Of a stretch of DNA of 50,445 nucleotides, positions 33,740 through 43,450 are shown piece by piece. Origin of the DNA: Oscillospiraceae bacterium (GTDB lineage Bacteria; Bacillota; Clostridia; Oscillospirales; Oscillospiraceae). Position 1 is the stretch's first letter. Each line of letters begins with the position of its first letter. The notes beneath the pieces were generated by a model, which saw only the letters and a list, made by a program, of their open reading frames with translations, was not told the DNA's origin and did not search any database. Where the stretch lies: positions 1-50,445 of the forward strand of contig WRJQ01000007.1 in the NCBI GenBank assembly GCA_009778485.1, read 5' to 3'. A program made the translations under genes and the position numbers.

Positions 33740-35857
33740 TACCAGTTCTCCGAACGGCGTTGACAATACCGTCGCGCCTGTCCTGAAGTAATAATCCAGC
33801 ACGTTGCGCGCAATCGACATGATGGCCGAACCTGAACCGCCCTTCTCGACGACGACAGAGATCGCTATCTCAGGATTCTCCGCCGGCGCGTAGCAGACGA
33901 AGACGCCGTTGTTGATGTCCTGCGACTCGACCTGCACCGTGCCGGTCTTCGCCGCGACCTTGATTGGGTAATCGGCGAACTCGCGCGCGGCAGTGCCGAC
34001 GCCCGGCGTCCTTGTGACTGCGCGCATGCCCTCCTGGAGGATCTGGATGTACTCCGTCTCCTCGATGACATGCACCGCTTCAGGCGTATGGACGTACAGC
34101 AGTTCAGACAAATCGGCGCTCTTGATCCTGCGCAAAAGAGTGAGCGAGTAGCGCGTACCGCCATTGGCAATGGTAGCAGCGTAATTGGCGAGCTGGAGCG
34201 GGGTGAACTTGTTGTGCCCCTGGCCGAAAGCCGTCATAAGCGTGTCGGCCGAGTACCAACCGTCATGGAGGGCATTCATCTTATACTCAGGCGACGAGAG
34301 GATACCGGCCCTTTCCGGCACCTCGATGCCGGTCTTCTGCCCCAGGCCGAACTCGCTTGCCGCGGCGGCGAGCGTGTAGCCTGCAGCGGCGGATATCGTA
34401 ATATCGCGCTCCTCCGCAAGCTCTACGGGGTTGAGCCTGTCGGAGACGGCTATGAAGAAGTAGTTACAGGAGCGCTCGAGGGCATTGACGACGTTCAGCG
34501 GCCCGTGCCCCACGCCTGATGAAGGGTAGATCCAGCATGAAGGCGCGTACCCGGTTCCATCTCCTATGTACTTATCGTACTTGCCGACGTCGTCGATCTC
34601 CGTCCAGCGCCCGATCACGCCCTCGCGCAAGCCGCAGAAAGCAGTCACCATCTTGAACGTTGAGCCGGGGTAGTACTGCCCCTGCGCGGCGCGGTCGTAG
34701 AGGGGATTCGTCGGGTCGGAGTTCAGGAACGCGAAGTTCTGGAACAGCGTCGCCCTGTCGAAAGTCGGGTACGAAGCGGATGCCAGCAGCTCGCCGGTCC
34801 AAACGTTGGTGATGACTACGGCTCCGCCGGGGATCTTCTCGGTTTCATCCTCTATCTCCGCGTTGCTGCTCTCGATGAATAGCCGCAGCGCGTCCTCCGT
34901 CGCCTCCTGCAGCCCTATGTCCATAGTCAGGTACACGTTCCTGCCGGGAACTGGCTCGCTTTTCGTCGTCACGCTCAGCACAGCGCCTGTGCTGCTGCTG
35001 GTGATGGACTGCGAGCCGTCCACGCCGTGGAGTATATCCTCGAACGCCAGCTCCGCGCCTGTCTGGCCGACCAGCGCGTCCATCGGGTAGCCGAGCTGCG
35101 AGTACTTCTCGAGCTGCGCGGGCGACATAGAGCTGATGTAGCCCAGCAGATGGGCCGCGTATGAAGTGTGGTACTCCCGCACATAGCCGACCTCGACGTT
35201 CACGCCGACAAGCGCGCGCTCCTCGACCAGCGAGACGAAGGAGGGGCTCACGTCTGATGCGAAGACGTAGGGCGCGAGGTTCTGGATAATATTCCTGATT
35301 TCGAGCTCATAGCGGACGCCGATGATGAGCCGCGCCTCCGATATGCCCACGGTATAGTCGATGCGGTAGTGGCCGCGCAACCACGCCAGCAAGTCCGATT
35401 CGGAGATATCCGGGTCGAGCCTCGCTTCGTAGTACTCGAAGTACCTGCCCAGCCTCGACCTTTGCGAAGCGGTCATTTCGGACAGGTAAGTGAACGGCGC
35501 GCCGCGCGTGATGGGAAGGGTGTCGATGTATGCGACGTCTTCATCCATGGCGGCGAAGATGAGCTCCTGGATTATCGCGTTCATGTCCGGGGCTGCGGTC
35601 AGGGCGAGCCAGTCGAGGGTGATGTTGTAGGTAGGCCTGCCGGAAGCGAGCAGCACGCCGTTGCGGTCGTATATGTTCCCGCGCGAGGCCGTCAGCGTCT
35701 GCGTGCGCGATACGGTCACGCGGGGGTAGAGCTGCTCCTCAGCGGGGCGGGTGTCGTATACCTGCAGTTTGTATAGTGCAGAAACGAATATAGTCGAGAT
35801 TGCAGCCATGAAGGCCAGGATGAACCCGACCCGCAACGGCTTGTACAGTTTTTGCAT
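33734..35857 (-). CDS. mrdA: Penicillin-binding protein 2 (elongasome transpeptidase)
   Basis: 707 residues; ATG 35857 with AAAGGAG upstream. One N-terminal membrane anchor (VGFILAFMAAISTIFVSAL), a PBP-dimer domain, and a class B transpeptidase domain with SxxK in PGSTFKMVTAF, SxN in LERSCNYFFI and KTG in VAAKTGTVQVE. It cross-links peptidoglycan during lateral wall growth. It sits directly after mreC and mreD, as in the classical rod-shape cluster. mreB and rodA are not in the window. The stop codon lies in the 14-bp tandem repeat. Confidence 0.95.
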   Translation of the reverse strand: MQKLYKPLRVGFILAFMAAISTIFVSALYKLQVYDTRPAEEQLYPRVTVSRTQTLTASRGNIYDRNGVLLASGRPTYNITLDWLALTAAPDMNAIIQELIFAAMDEDVAYIDTLPITRGAPFTYLSEMTASQRSRLGRYFEYYEARLDPDISESDLLAWLRGHYRIDYTVGISEARLIIGVRYELEIRNIIQNLAPYVFASDVSPSFVSLVEERALVGVNVEVGYVREYHTSYAAHLLGYISSMSPAQLEKYSQLGYPMDALVGQTGAELAFEDILHGVDGSQSITSSSTGAVLSVTTKSEPVPGRNVYLTMDIGLQEATEDALRLFIESSNAEIEDETEKIPGGAVVITNVWTGELLASASYPTFDRATLFQNFAFLNSDPTNPLYDRAAQGQYYPGSTFKMVTAFCGLREGVIGRWTEIDDVGKYDKYIGDGTGYAPSCWIYPSSGVGHGPLNVVNALERSCNYFFIAVSDRLNPVELAEERDITISAAAGYTLAAAASEFGLGQKTGIEVPERAGILSSPEYKMNALHDGWYSADTLMTAFGQGHNKFTPLQLANYAATIANGGTRYSLTLLRRIKSADLSELLYVHTPEAVHVIEETEYIQILQEGMRAVTRTPGVGTAAREFADYPIKVAAKTGTVQVESQDINNGVFVCYAPAENPEIAISVVVEKGGSGSAIMSIARNVLDYYFRTGATVLSTPFGELVP

Positions 35858-35926
35858 GGTTATGGCTCCTTTCGAGGGGGGTGCCTGTCTTTTATTTATG
35901 AAGCGCTTGACACGAAATAGTTGCAA

Positions 35927-36436
35927 TTACACCAGTACGCCGGCGCGTATGCCGAGCGAGCGCACGAAAAACCACAACGGGAACGTGAACACGAGCGAGT
36001 AGACAGTCTGCTGCGCAGCGGTCACCAGCAGGAGCCTGATCGGGACTCCCTGGAAGAAGAACAAGGGGAACATCTGCACAAACGCCGAGAGTATCAGCAC
36101 GGCAGCGCTGCACAGGAAGAACGAGCCGAACTTCCTTGTGAGGACTGTATCCGTGAGCATGCCGACGGCTATCCCCGAGATAGTGAGGACGACGGTAAAG
36201 AGCCCGGTCGGGTTGCCTAGGGAAATGTCGCAGAATATCCCCGCGAAAAGGCCCGAGACGCCGCCGGCCACCCGCCCCTGGCAAACAGCTACGCCCGTGC
36301 ATACAATCGGCAGCAAAAGCGGGGCAAGTCCGAACAGCCTGAGGTACGGGAATATCATCCCCTGGAATACGTAAACGGTCGTGAGAAGCAAAGCATGCAG
36401 CAAAAGCATGAATGTGATAGAGAGGTTTCTTCGCAA
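35927..36436 (-). CDS. mreD: Rod shape-determining protein MreD
   Basis: 169 residues, about five hydrophobic spans (ITFMLLLHALLLTTVYVFQG, LLLPIVCTGVAVCQG, FGSFFLCSAAVLILSAFVQM), typical MreD with GLFAGIFCDISLGNPTGLF as the conserved loop. The first codon is TTG 36436. It lies between mreC and the PBP2 gene, all on the minus strand with short gaps. It is an integral-membrane partner of MreC in the elongation complex. Confidence 0.92.
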   Translation of the reverse strand: MRRNLSITFMLLLHALLLTTVYVFQGMIFPYLRLFGLAPLLLPIVCTGVAVCQGRVAGGVSGLFAGIFCDISLGNPTGLFTVVLTISGIAVGMLTDTVLTRKFGSFFLCSAAVLILSAFVQMFPLFFFQGVPIRLLLVTAAQQTVYSLVFTFPLWFFVRSLGIRAGVLV

Positions 36437-36494
36437 TGTTCGTCTGCTGATGGCTTTTCACAACCTTTCATAGTGTGGTATGCGGCGCTATAAA

Positions 36495-37340
36495 CTACTG
36501 CTCCGCGACGTCGAAAGCGGTGATTACGTTTACGTAGAGCACAGTATCGAGAGGCAGCATCGGGCGGATCGTCGCATACTGGCCAATGCCCGTGGGGTGG
36601 TTGAAGACCTCCACGACCTCGCCGATGACAAGGCCGGGAGGGTAGACGCCACCGTAGCCGGAAGTGACGATCGTATCGCCGGGCAGCACAGGGTACTCGC
36701 CCTCGATGTGGTCAAGCTTAAGGAGCCCGCGGTGCATGAGCGTGAAATCACCCTTTGCGGTCGCGGAGTTTCCGCTGTCGCCTATGTTCACTGCGGCGGA
36801 AAACGTTGTGTCGAGGATAGTCACGACGGTTGACTGGTTTGCCCCGACGTCGCTGACCTTGCCGATAAGGGCGCCGTACTCCGTGACGACGCCGTTGCCT
36901 GCGACTATCTCGGAGTTGTCCGAGCCGATGTTTATCGTGAAGGACGAAGACCAGTTGGAAGAGCTGGGGGTTACTATGAGAGCCGGCGCGTAGACATGGC
37001 CGGAGTTCTTCTCGCTGAGGTCGAGCAGCAGGTAGAGCCGCTTCACCTCAGCCTCAAGCTCCGCAGCTTCGCCGGCAGTCTCTTTGAGCGCAGCCAGCTC
37101 CTTCAGGACATCCTGGTAGTCCTCAAGTAGCTTTTCGTACTTGTAGATGCTGCCATAGATCCCCTCAAAAGTCCGCGCGACGGAAGACGCCCAGGCTTTA
37201 AGCGGCCTTGCGACTGCGTTCGCGACTCCGGTCACGGGCCCGCTGCTGCCGAACGCGCTGACGAACACAAGCGTCACCAAGGCGACCAGCACCGCGATGA
37301 CAGCTATCAGCACTGTCTTTCTGTCCAATAAAGCTTTCAA
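36495..37340 (-). CDS. mreC: Rod shape-determining protein MreC
   Basis: 281 residues from TTG 37340, behind GAGAGGGA. N-terminal membrane span (VLIAVIAVLVALVTLVFV), a coiled coil about residues 70-110 (KYEKLLEDYQDVLKELAALK), then the beta-barrel MreC core (VVTEYGALIGKVSDVGANQS, GDTIVTSGYGGVYPPGLVIG). It bridges the cytoplasmic scaffold and the periplasmic/wall synthases. It follows the U32 peptidase gene by 25 bases. Confidence 0.96.
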   Translation of the reverse strand: MKALLDRKTVLIAVIAVLVALVTLVFVSAFGSSGPVTGVANAVARPLKAWASSVARTFEGIYGSIYKYEKLLEDYQDVLKELAALKETAGEAAELEAEVKRLYLLLDLSEKNSGHVYAPALIVTPSSSNWSSSFTINIGSDNSEIVAGNGVVTEYGALIGKVSDVGANQSTVVTILDTTFSAAVNIGDSGNSATAKGDFTLMHRGLLKLDHIEGEYPVLPGDTIVTSGYGGVYPPGLVIGEVVEVFNHPTGIGQYATIRPMLPLDTVLYVNVITAFDVAEQ

Positions 37341-37365
37341 AAAATGTCCCTCTCAAGCAGTCTTC

Positions 37366-39453
37366 TTATACAGTCTTAAACAGCGCTCCGCGCGTGTAGC
37401 CCGAAGGCTCGTAGTCGCCTTCGCCCATATATCGCCTCAGCACGGCGGCGCACTCGATAGCGTTCTCCGTCGTAAAACTAAGCCGCTCCGCCCAAAGGCC
37501 CACGCCGGAGGTCGCGCGGCGCCTGTTTGCCATGAACAGCTTTTTCGCGTGGAGCACCACGTTCCTGCAGCCGAAATCCGGCACGATAGGGTACACGGAA
37601 CCGCCGCTGTCAGTCAGGCCGGAGAAATTCTCGCAGGTGCAAACACCTGTGATGTTGCGCACGATGCAGTTCTCCGTTATCATCAAAGGCTGGCGCCCGT
37701 AGACTATCAGCTCCGTGTCGAGCGGCTTTGGCATATCCCGTATCTCCGCAAGGCTGAGCTCGACCGACAGGACTGCGGACTTCATGCGAAGGTCGCGCAG
37801 CACCCGGAGAGTTTCGGAGTTGAAGACATTGAGGCCGGAGTCGCCCCTGACGTCCATGCCGTGCCCTGCGGCGAACAGGACGTGCCCGAGGTTGCCGACG
37901 AGAGCTTCTGTGACATTATGCTCGACGGCGCGCGAGAGGGCTTCTGATACCCTCTTCCTCTCATTGTCGTGGATGATCTGCGGCAGCGCGGCCACGACTG
38001 TTATATCCTCATTTTGCGCGAAATCGCGGACTGCGGGCAGGTCGAAGTCAAGCTCGAGCACCGGGATGTAGACGATTTTCGGGCGAAGCTGTTCCATTTC
38101 AGCCGATAACTGGTCGGCCCTCATTACAGAGACTGTCAGTATGGGCAGTTCCTCGCGGCCTGCAGGCGACGAGTCGGGCGTGAACTCGCCCTCTGCCCGG
38201 TCCGGGACTATCTTGCGCTGGTCGAGTATCTCCGAGAGCAGGTTCCTGCGCATGTCGTTGAACGCCGATATCGACAGGGACAGCCCCGGTTCGACAGTCC
38301 CTTTGACTCCCGCGCAGATGAACGGAGTGCCGCTCGTCTTGTGGAGCTGCGTCTGCAGCGCCGCGACGGATAGCTCTTTATGGAATGCGGTATCCGGCAA
38401 GGGGCCGTAGACAACTGCGGAGTTCTTCCTGTCGTCCTCAGCCGCGAGCTTGACGCGCTTGCCTTCGCTGACTGTGCCGACGAACCTGACAGGGACCCGC
38501 TGGAACTCCCCGTTGAGGTAGTTCCTGCGCGCCGTCGAAAAGATAATCGAGTCGTCCTTTTCTATATCGAGCTCTTCGGCGAGCATGTCGACGCCGAGCT
38601 TTTCTGTGTAGTAGCCGTCCGTGAAGCCATGCCTTGAGAAGGCTTTGCGCATAGCGGCTATCTCTTCCTGCGCAGGCATTTTGCCGCTTCTGGTCGCCTT
38701 GGAGTAGACCCCTGTGACAATGGCGGCGTACTCGGAGCGCTCCTCGCGGCCTTCGATGCGGACCGCTGCGACGCCTATCACTTCGAGGTCGGTCATGTAG
38801 CGGGCGAGGCAATGGTCCTTCAGGCTGAGGGGGCGGCCCGCGTCGTGGCCCCCTGTGTTGTAGATTTCCCTGCACGGGCGCGCGCACTCCCCGCGGTGGT
38901 CGCTGCCGTTTGCTGTCAGGGAGCTCAGGTAGCACTGGCCGGAGTAGCTGATGCACGATGAGCCGTGGACGAATACTTCGATATCTATCGGGGAGTTCCT
39001 GCATATATATGCGAGCTTCCTGCGCGAGAGCTCGCGCGACACTATGACCCGCTTCATGCCGAGTGCTGCGGCCATCTTGACCCCTTCGACGTTGTGGATG
39101 CACATCTGCTCGCCGGCATAGACGGGCACGTCCGGCGCGGATTTGCGTATCGCCATGAGCACGCCCAGGTCCTGCACGACGACGGCGTCGACCCCGAGCC
39201 GGCACGCTTCTTTCGCGAGCTCGGCGGCTTCGCTGAGTTCGCGGTTGTACGCGAGGGTGTCGAGCGTCAGATATGTCCGCACTCCCCTGACGCGGCAATA
39301 CTCCAGCGCGCGCCCGAACTCGTCGCGCGTGAAGTTGGCTGCGTTTTTATCTGCGTTAAGTTCGCTGAATCCCAGGCATACGGCGTCGGCGCCGTTCTGG
39401 ACGGCTGCGATGACGGCTTCCGGGGAGCCGGCGGGAGAGACTATTTCAAGCAT
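37366..39453 (-). CDS. U32-family peptidase with DUF3656-type C-terminal region
   Basis: 695 residues from ATG 39453, which has GGTGG 5 bases upstream and matches where homology begins (LEIVSPAGSPEAVIAAVQNG); ATG 39492 is an alternative. The U32 signature E-x-F-x-H-G-x2-C-x3-S-G-x-C is seen as EVFVHGSSCISYSGQC, followed by the second Cys pair in GECARPCREIY. C-terminal Cys (ITGVCTCENFSG, PDFGCRNV) may add a cluster site. Relatives such as RlhA and TrhP act in rRNA or tRNA hydroxylation in some bacteria, so peptidase activity should not be assumed. It heads the mreC-mreD-PBP2 series. Confidence 0.92.
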   Translation of the reverse strand: MLEIVSPAGSPEAVIAAVQNGADAVCLGFSELNADKNAANFTRDEFGRALEYCRVRGVRTYLTLDTLAYNRELSEAAELAKEACRLGVDAVVVQDLGVLMAIRKSAPDVPVYAGEQMCIHNVEGVKMAAALGMKRVIVSRELSRRKLAYICRNSPIDIEVFVHGSSCISYSGQCYLSSLTANGSDHRGECARPCREIYNTGGHDAGRPLSLKDHCLARYMTDLEVIGVAAVRIEGREERSEYAAIVTGVYSKATRSGKMPAQEEIAAMRKAFSRHGFTDGYYTEKLGVDMLAEELDIEKDDSIIFSTARRNYLNGEFQRVPVRFVGTVSEGKRVKLAAEDDRKNSAVVYGPLPDTAFHKELSVAALQTQLHKTSGTPFICAGVKGTVEPGLSLSISAFNDMRRNLLSEILDQRKIVPDRAEGEFTPDSSPAGREELPILTVSVMRADQLSAEMEQLRPKIVYIPVLELDFDLPAVRDFAQNEDITVVAALPQIIHDNERKRVSEALSRAVEHNVTEALVGNLGHVLFAAGHGMDVRGDSGLNVFNSETLRVLRDLRMKSAVLSVELSLAEIRDMPKPLDTELIVYGRQPLMITENCIVRNITGVCTCENFSGLTDSGGSVYPIVPDFGCRNVVLHAKKLFMANRRRATSGVGLWAERLSFTTENAIECAAVLRRYMGEGDYEPSGYTRGALFKTV

Positions 39454-39520
39454 GAGTTCCACCGTATCATGGCGTGGTTGTTGCGAGTTCATTGCGGTTT
39501 CTATGCGAGAGCAACATGGT

Positions 39521-39549
39521 ATTCTACCACATCCCTGACGCGATTTCTA
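39521..39549 (-). promoter_or_regulatory. Promoter of the U32-mre unit, extended -10
   Basis: On the minus strand TAGAAA (39549-39544), 17 bases, TAGAAT (39526-39521) with TGG in front. The -35 is weak. Confidence 0.5.
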
Positions 39550-39580
39550 TAGAATTTTTATTAATAACCTTAACCCGGCC

Positions 39581-41419
39581 CTACAGATTGCTGAACTGGC
39601 TGTTGTACAGCTCGGCGTAGAAGCCCTTGCTCGCGAGCAGGCCCTCGTGCGTGCCGCTCTCGATGACGTCGCCCTCGTTTAACACGAGGATCACATCCGC
39701 GTTCCTTATCGTCGAAAGCCTGTGGGCGATGACGAACGACGTCCTCCCGGCCATCAGCTTGTCCATAGCGCCCTGAATCAGCGCCTCAGTGCGCGTATCG
39801 ACCGAGCTTGTGGCTTCGTCGAGGATCAGCATCGGGGCATTCTGGATCATGGCCCTCGCAATCGTGAGAAGCTGCTTTTGCCCCTCGGAAAGGCTCAGCC
39901 TGCTGTCGAGCATAGTGTCTCGGCCCAGGGGCAGCGTGCTGATATAGTGGTCAAGCCCGACAGCTTTGAACACCCTATCGACATCCTCGTCGGTCACACC
40001 GCGCTTGTTGTAGATGATATTCTCCTTGATCGTACCCTCGAAGAGCCACGTGTCCTGCAGGACCATGCCGAACTGGCTGTGGACGCCGCTTCTCGCTATC
40101 GAGCTGATAGGGACGCCGTCGATGGTGATATCCCCGCCGTCAGGCTCATAAAAACGCATGATGAGATTGACGATGGTAGTCTTCCCGGCGCCGGTCGGCC
40201 CGACGATCGCCACTTTCTGCCCCGCCTTGATATCTGCGGAGAAATCGTGGATAACCGTCTTATCTTTGCTATATCCGAAGCGAACGTTCCTGAACGAAAT
40301 ATCGCCCTTGACGCCTGTGAGAGCCTGCGTCTTCGCGCTCTCGTCGGGCAGTTCCTCTTCGCCCAAAAGCTCGAAGACGCGCTCGCTCGCGGCCGTAGTG
40401 CTCTGCAGGCCGGGCACGGTCTCGGCTATATGCGTGAGCGCCTGGGTAAACTGGTTGACATACAGTATGAAGGCGACGATGACGCCGAAGGATATCGTCT
40501 CGCGCATCGCCAGGATCGCCCCGCCGACGCAGATTGCGACATAGGCGAGGCTGCCGGAAAAGTTCATCAGCGGGGTAATGAACCCCGAGACGAACGACGC
40601 CTTCCACGCGGCGTTGTACAGCTTGCCGTTCATGTCGTCGAACTCCGACTTGGCCGCTTCGATGTTGTTGTACGACGCGACGATATCATGCCCGGAGTAC
40701 ACTTCCTCGATATGCCCGTTTACGGCGCCTATCCCGCTCTGCTGCGCCCTGAAGTACTTCTTTGAGCGCGACATGACGGCTTTGGAGCTGAGAAAGCCGA
40801 ACATGCTCATGGCGATGGCAACGAGCGACAGTATCCAGTTCGTCAGGAACATCATAAGTATCGCGCCGACGAACAGGGTTATCGACGATATGAGCATGCC
40901 GATATTCTGGTTGAGCGTCTGCCCGATCGTATCTACGTCGTTCGTCACGCGGCTGATTATATCGCCGATGCTCACGCGGTCGAAGAACTTCAGCGGCAGC
41001 CGGTTGATCTTGTGCAGGATGGCTGAGCGCATGCTCCTCGAAATCCTCGCCGTGATCGTAGCCATGATGAAGTTCTGCAGGAAGCCAAGCAGGGCGGAAC
41101 ACGCGAACAGGAGGATCAGTATCACCGCGATGCGCCAGACGGCGCTTATATTGAGGCTCCCCGTCAGGCCGATTTTCACTTCGTCTACAAGAGCGCTCAT
41201 CCAGCCCGGGCTGATGACCTGGAGGACATTGCCCGCGATGGTGAATACCACGGCGATAATGATGCCCGCCAGGTGGTTCTTGCAGTAAGCTATAAGCTTT
41301 CTCCACGTGGAGCTGTAATTGCCGACGTCCTCGGGCAGCGCCCCGAAATGGGAGATGCCCATCGCCACGCCTTCGAGCCTCTTGGCTTCGTTTTCGTTGT
41401 TGCTTTGATTATTGCTCAT
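39581..41419 (-). CDS. ABC exporter subunit, canonical ATPase half of second heterodimer
   Basis: 612 residues. Start ATG 41419, 10 bases after GGAAGGAGG; it overlaps the end of the upstream partner by 11 bases, implying translational coupling. Six-span exporter domain, then Walker A GPTGAGKTT, Q-loop LQDTWLF, signature LSLSEGQKQ, Walker B LILDEATSSVD with catalytic Glu, H-loop IAHRLST. It pairs with the degenerate subunit at 41409-43268. Substrate unknown. Confidence 0.95.
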   Translation of the reverse strand: MSNNQSNNENEAKRLEGVAMGISHFGALPEDVGNYSSTWRKLIAYCKNHLAGIIIAVVFTIAGNVLQVISPGWMSALVDEVKIGLTGSLNISAVWRIAVILILLFACSALLGFLQNFIMATITARISRSMRSAILHKINRLPLKFFDRVSIGDIISRVTNDVDTIGQTLNQNIGMLISSITLFVGAILMMFLTNWILSLVAIAMSMFGFLSSKAVMSRSKKYFRAQQSGIGAVNGHIEEVYSGHDIVASYNNIEAAKSEFDDMNGKLYNAAWKASFVSGFITPLMNFSGSLAYVAICVGGAILAMRETISFGVIVAFILYVNQFTQALTHIAETVPGLQSTTAASERVFELLGEEELPDESAKTQALTGVKGDISFRNVRFGYSKDKTVIHDFSADIKAGQKVAIVGPTGAGKTTIVNLIMRFYEPDGGDITIDGVPISSIARSGVHSQFGMVLQDTWLFEGTIKENIIYNKRGVTDEDVDRVFKAVGLDHYISTLPLGRDTMLDSRLSLSEGQKQLLTIARAMIQNAPMLILDEATSSVDTRTEALIQGAMDKLMAGRTSFVIAHRLSTIRNADVILVLNEGDVIESGTHEGLLASKGFYAELYNSQFSNL

Positions 41420-43268
41420 CTTCGCCATGCCTCCTTCCGCCAAGCTCTTCCTCGCTCAGTTGCGACTGTGCTATCTCCCTGTAGACGCCGCACTCCTTAA
41501 GCAGCTCGCTGTGCACTCCCTGGCCCGCTATCCTGCCGTCGTCGAGCACGATGATCTTATCGGCATCCATGATGGAGCTTATGCGCTGCGCCACTATCAG
41601 CTTGGTCACGCCCTGCGCCGCGCCCTGCGCCGCGCCCTGCGTTATGCCCTGCGCTGCGCCTTGCGCTGCGCCCTGAGCCGCGCCCTGAGCCGCGCTGTTC
41701 ATCGCGCCCCGCAGGTCGCGCTCCGTCTTGTAATCCAGAGCGGAGAAGGAGTCGTCGAAAATGAGAATCTCCGGCTGCCTGCACACGGCGCGCGCTATGC
41801 ACAAACGCTGCCGCTGCCCGCCGGAGAAATTGCTGCCGCCCTGGGCTATCGCGGCTGCGTATCCGTCTTCAAGGCTCTCTACGAAGCCCTCAGCCTGCGC
41901 GGTCCTCAAGGCGCGGCCGACATCCTCGTCGGAGTACCCGCCCTTGCCGTTGTCGCCGTACGCGACGTTGGACCTTACCGTCCCCCTGAACAATACCGAG
42001 CGCTGCGGGGTATACCCTATCCTGTTATACATTTTACGCTTCACATATTGCTTAACATTGACGCCCTGAATGAGAATCTCGCCTTCGGAGATGTCGTAAA
42101 ACCGCATCAGCAGGCTCATCAGCGTGGACTTCCCGCTGCCGGTCGAGCCAATGAACGCGACTGTCTCGCCGCGCCTCACAGTAAAGCTTATGTCTTTCAA
42201 AACGTCATCGGCTGCGCCCGGATAGCGAAAGCTGAGGTTATTCACCGCGATGACCGCATCGGCGCCCGCATCCCCTTCTTCGACGGTTCCATCCTTGACG
42301 GATGGCTCGGTAGCCAGCACTTCGTTGATGCGCCCCGCTGAGACGGATGCCCTCGGGATCCTCGGCAGGACCTTCGTCGTAAACTTGACCGCCGACATCA
42401 GCACCCCCACATAAGACGAGAACACCACGATATCCGAAAAGACCGTGAGGGCGTTCCCTGTGCCCGCGGCAGCCTTTATCAGGTAAGCGCCGATGATGTA
42501 GACGGCTATGTTGAGCCCGTTCGTCGCAATCGAGTTGAAAGGCGACATCGCCACCATAGTCCTGTTCGTCTTGAGGTCCGTCGACGTGAACGCTTCATTT
42601 GCGCTTTCGGACTTCGCAGTCTGATAACCCTCCGCGTTATACGCGCGGACTATGCTTCGGCCTGTCAGGCTCTCGCGGATCGTCAGGTTCTGGCGGTCGA
42701 CCAGCGGCTGCATTTTGCGAAACTCGGGCAGCACGACCCGCATGACGATAGTGACCACGATCGCTATCAGCATGATGGACGCGGCGGTGGCTAGAGTCCA
42801 CCGGTAGTTCATGCCTGAAATCTTGATTATCCCGCCTACGACCAGAATCGGGACTTTCAGGAGCATCTGCAGCCCCGCCATCGTGAGCGTCTGCACCTGC
42901 GTGATGTCGTTCGTGGAGCGCGTGATCAGGCTCGACGACGTGAAGCGGCCTATATCCTCTTGCGTAAATGCCGCGACTTTGTCGTAGACCATGCCGCGCA
43001 GCCTGGCGGCCAGAGCCGCCGAGACCCGCGATGCGAAGAAGCTGATCGCGATTACGCAGGCGAGGCTCCCCAGCGCGAAGAGGATCATGTATACGCCCGG
43101 TCTCCATATTTCGCTGACCGGCGTCCCCGGGGTCTGCACGAGCCTCGTGATTCGTGCCATGAAGTCCGGCAGCGTGTAGTCAAGCCATATCTGCGCAAGC
43201 GCGAGCACGAATACCGCCGCAGCCTGCGCCCATTCAACCGGCTTGAGGTATTTCAACAGTTTGAGCAT
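41409..43268 (-). CDS. ABC exporter subunit, degenerate ATPase half, with (AAQG)7 insertion
   Basis: 619 residues from ATG 43268, with GGGGGG about 7 bases upstream. Exporter membrane domain, then Walker A GSTGSGKST, Q-loop TPQRSVLF, signature FSGGQRQR, Walker B LIFDDSFSALD (Asp for the catalytic Glu) and an H-loop with Gln for His (IVAQRIS). These changes mark the inactive site of a heterodimer. Between the D-loop and the H-loop, where relatives have a short helix and strand, lies a 28-residue stretch of seven tetrapeptides: AAQG x4, ITQG, AAQG x2. The C-terminal tail is acidic and overlaps the next gene. Confidence 0.95.
   Translation of the reverse strand: MLKLLKYLKPVEWAQAAAVFVLALAQIWLDYTLPDFMARITRLVQTPGTPVSEIWRPGVYMILFALGSLACVIAISFFASRVSAALAARLRGMVYDKVAAFTQEDIGRFTSSSLITRSTNDITQVQTLTMAGLQMLLKVPILVVGGIIKISGMNYRWTLATAASIMLIAIVVTIVMRVVLPEFRKMQPLVDRQNLTIRESLTGRSIVRAYNAEGYQTAKSESANEAFTSTDLKTNRTMVAMSPFNSIATNGLNIAVYIIGAYLIKAAAGTGNALTVFSDIVVFSSYVGVLMSAVKFTTKVLPRIPRASVSAGRINEVLATEPSVKDGTVEEGDAGADAVIAVNNLSFRYPGAADDVLKDISFTVRRGETVAFIGSTGSGKSTLMSLLMRFYDISEGEILIQGVNVKQYVKRKMYNRIGYTPQRSVLFRGTVRSNVAYGDNGKGGYSDEDVGRALRTAQAEGFVESLEDGYAAAIAQGGSNFSGGQRQRLCIARAVCRQPEILIFDDSFSALDYKTERDLRGAMNSAAQGAAQGAAQGAAQGITQGAAQGAAQGVTKLIVAQRISSIMDADKIIVLDDGRIAGQGVHSELLKECGVYREIAQSQLSEEELGGRRHGEDEQ
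41610..41693. repeat. Seven 12-bp units inside the ABC ATPase coding sequence
   Basis: Consensus GCCCTGCGCCGC on the plus strand; the units differ at a few positions (one encodes ITQG). All units are in frame. Confidence 0.95.
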
Positions 43269-43289
43269 CAAGCCACCCCCCTTAGTGCA

Positions 43290-43318
43290 AGTATATCAGA
43301 AGCAGCGATAGCAAGCAA
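43290..43318 (-). promoter_or_regulatory. Promoter of the second ABC exporter unit
   Basis: On the minus strand TTGCTT (43318-43313), 17 bases, TATACT (43295-43290) with TGA in front (extended -10). Confidence 0.7.
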
Positions 43319-43415
43319 GACGCAGTTCTTCAATGTGAGGGGCAACTGAACCATTATAATCAGGAGGATAATAGCCGATTAGCATCAATATCGTGAAAGT
43401 TATATATCAAAACTC

Positions 43416-43444
43416 TTGACATTACATGGAGAACAGTTTAGTAT
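43416..43444 (+). promoter_or_regulatory. Promoter of the hipB-like gene
   Basis: TTGACA (43416-43421), 17 bases, TAGTAT (43439-43444). The -10 ends only 6 bases before the ATG at 43451, so a normal start point would fall on or next to the initiation codon. Confidence 0.75.
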
Positions 43445-43450
43445 TCGGAC

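Noticed and set aside
41610-41693. CRISPR-like array
   Set aside because: Units are 12 bp with no spacers, in frame within a coding sequence.
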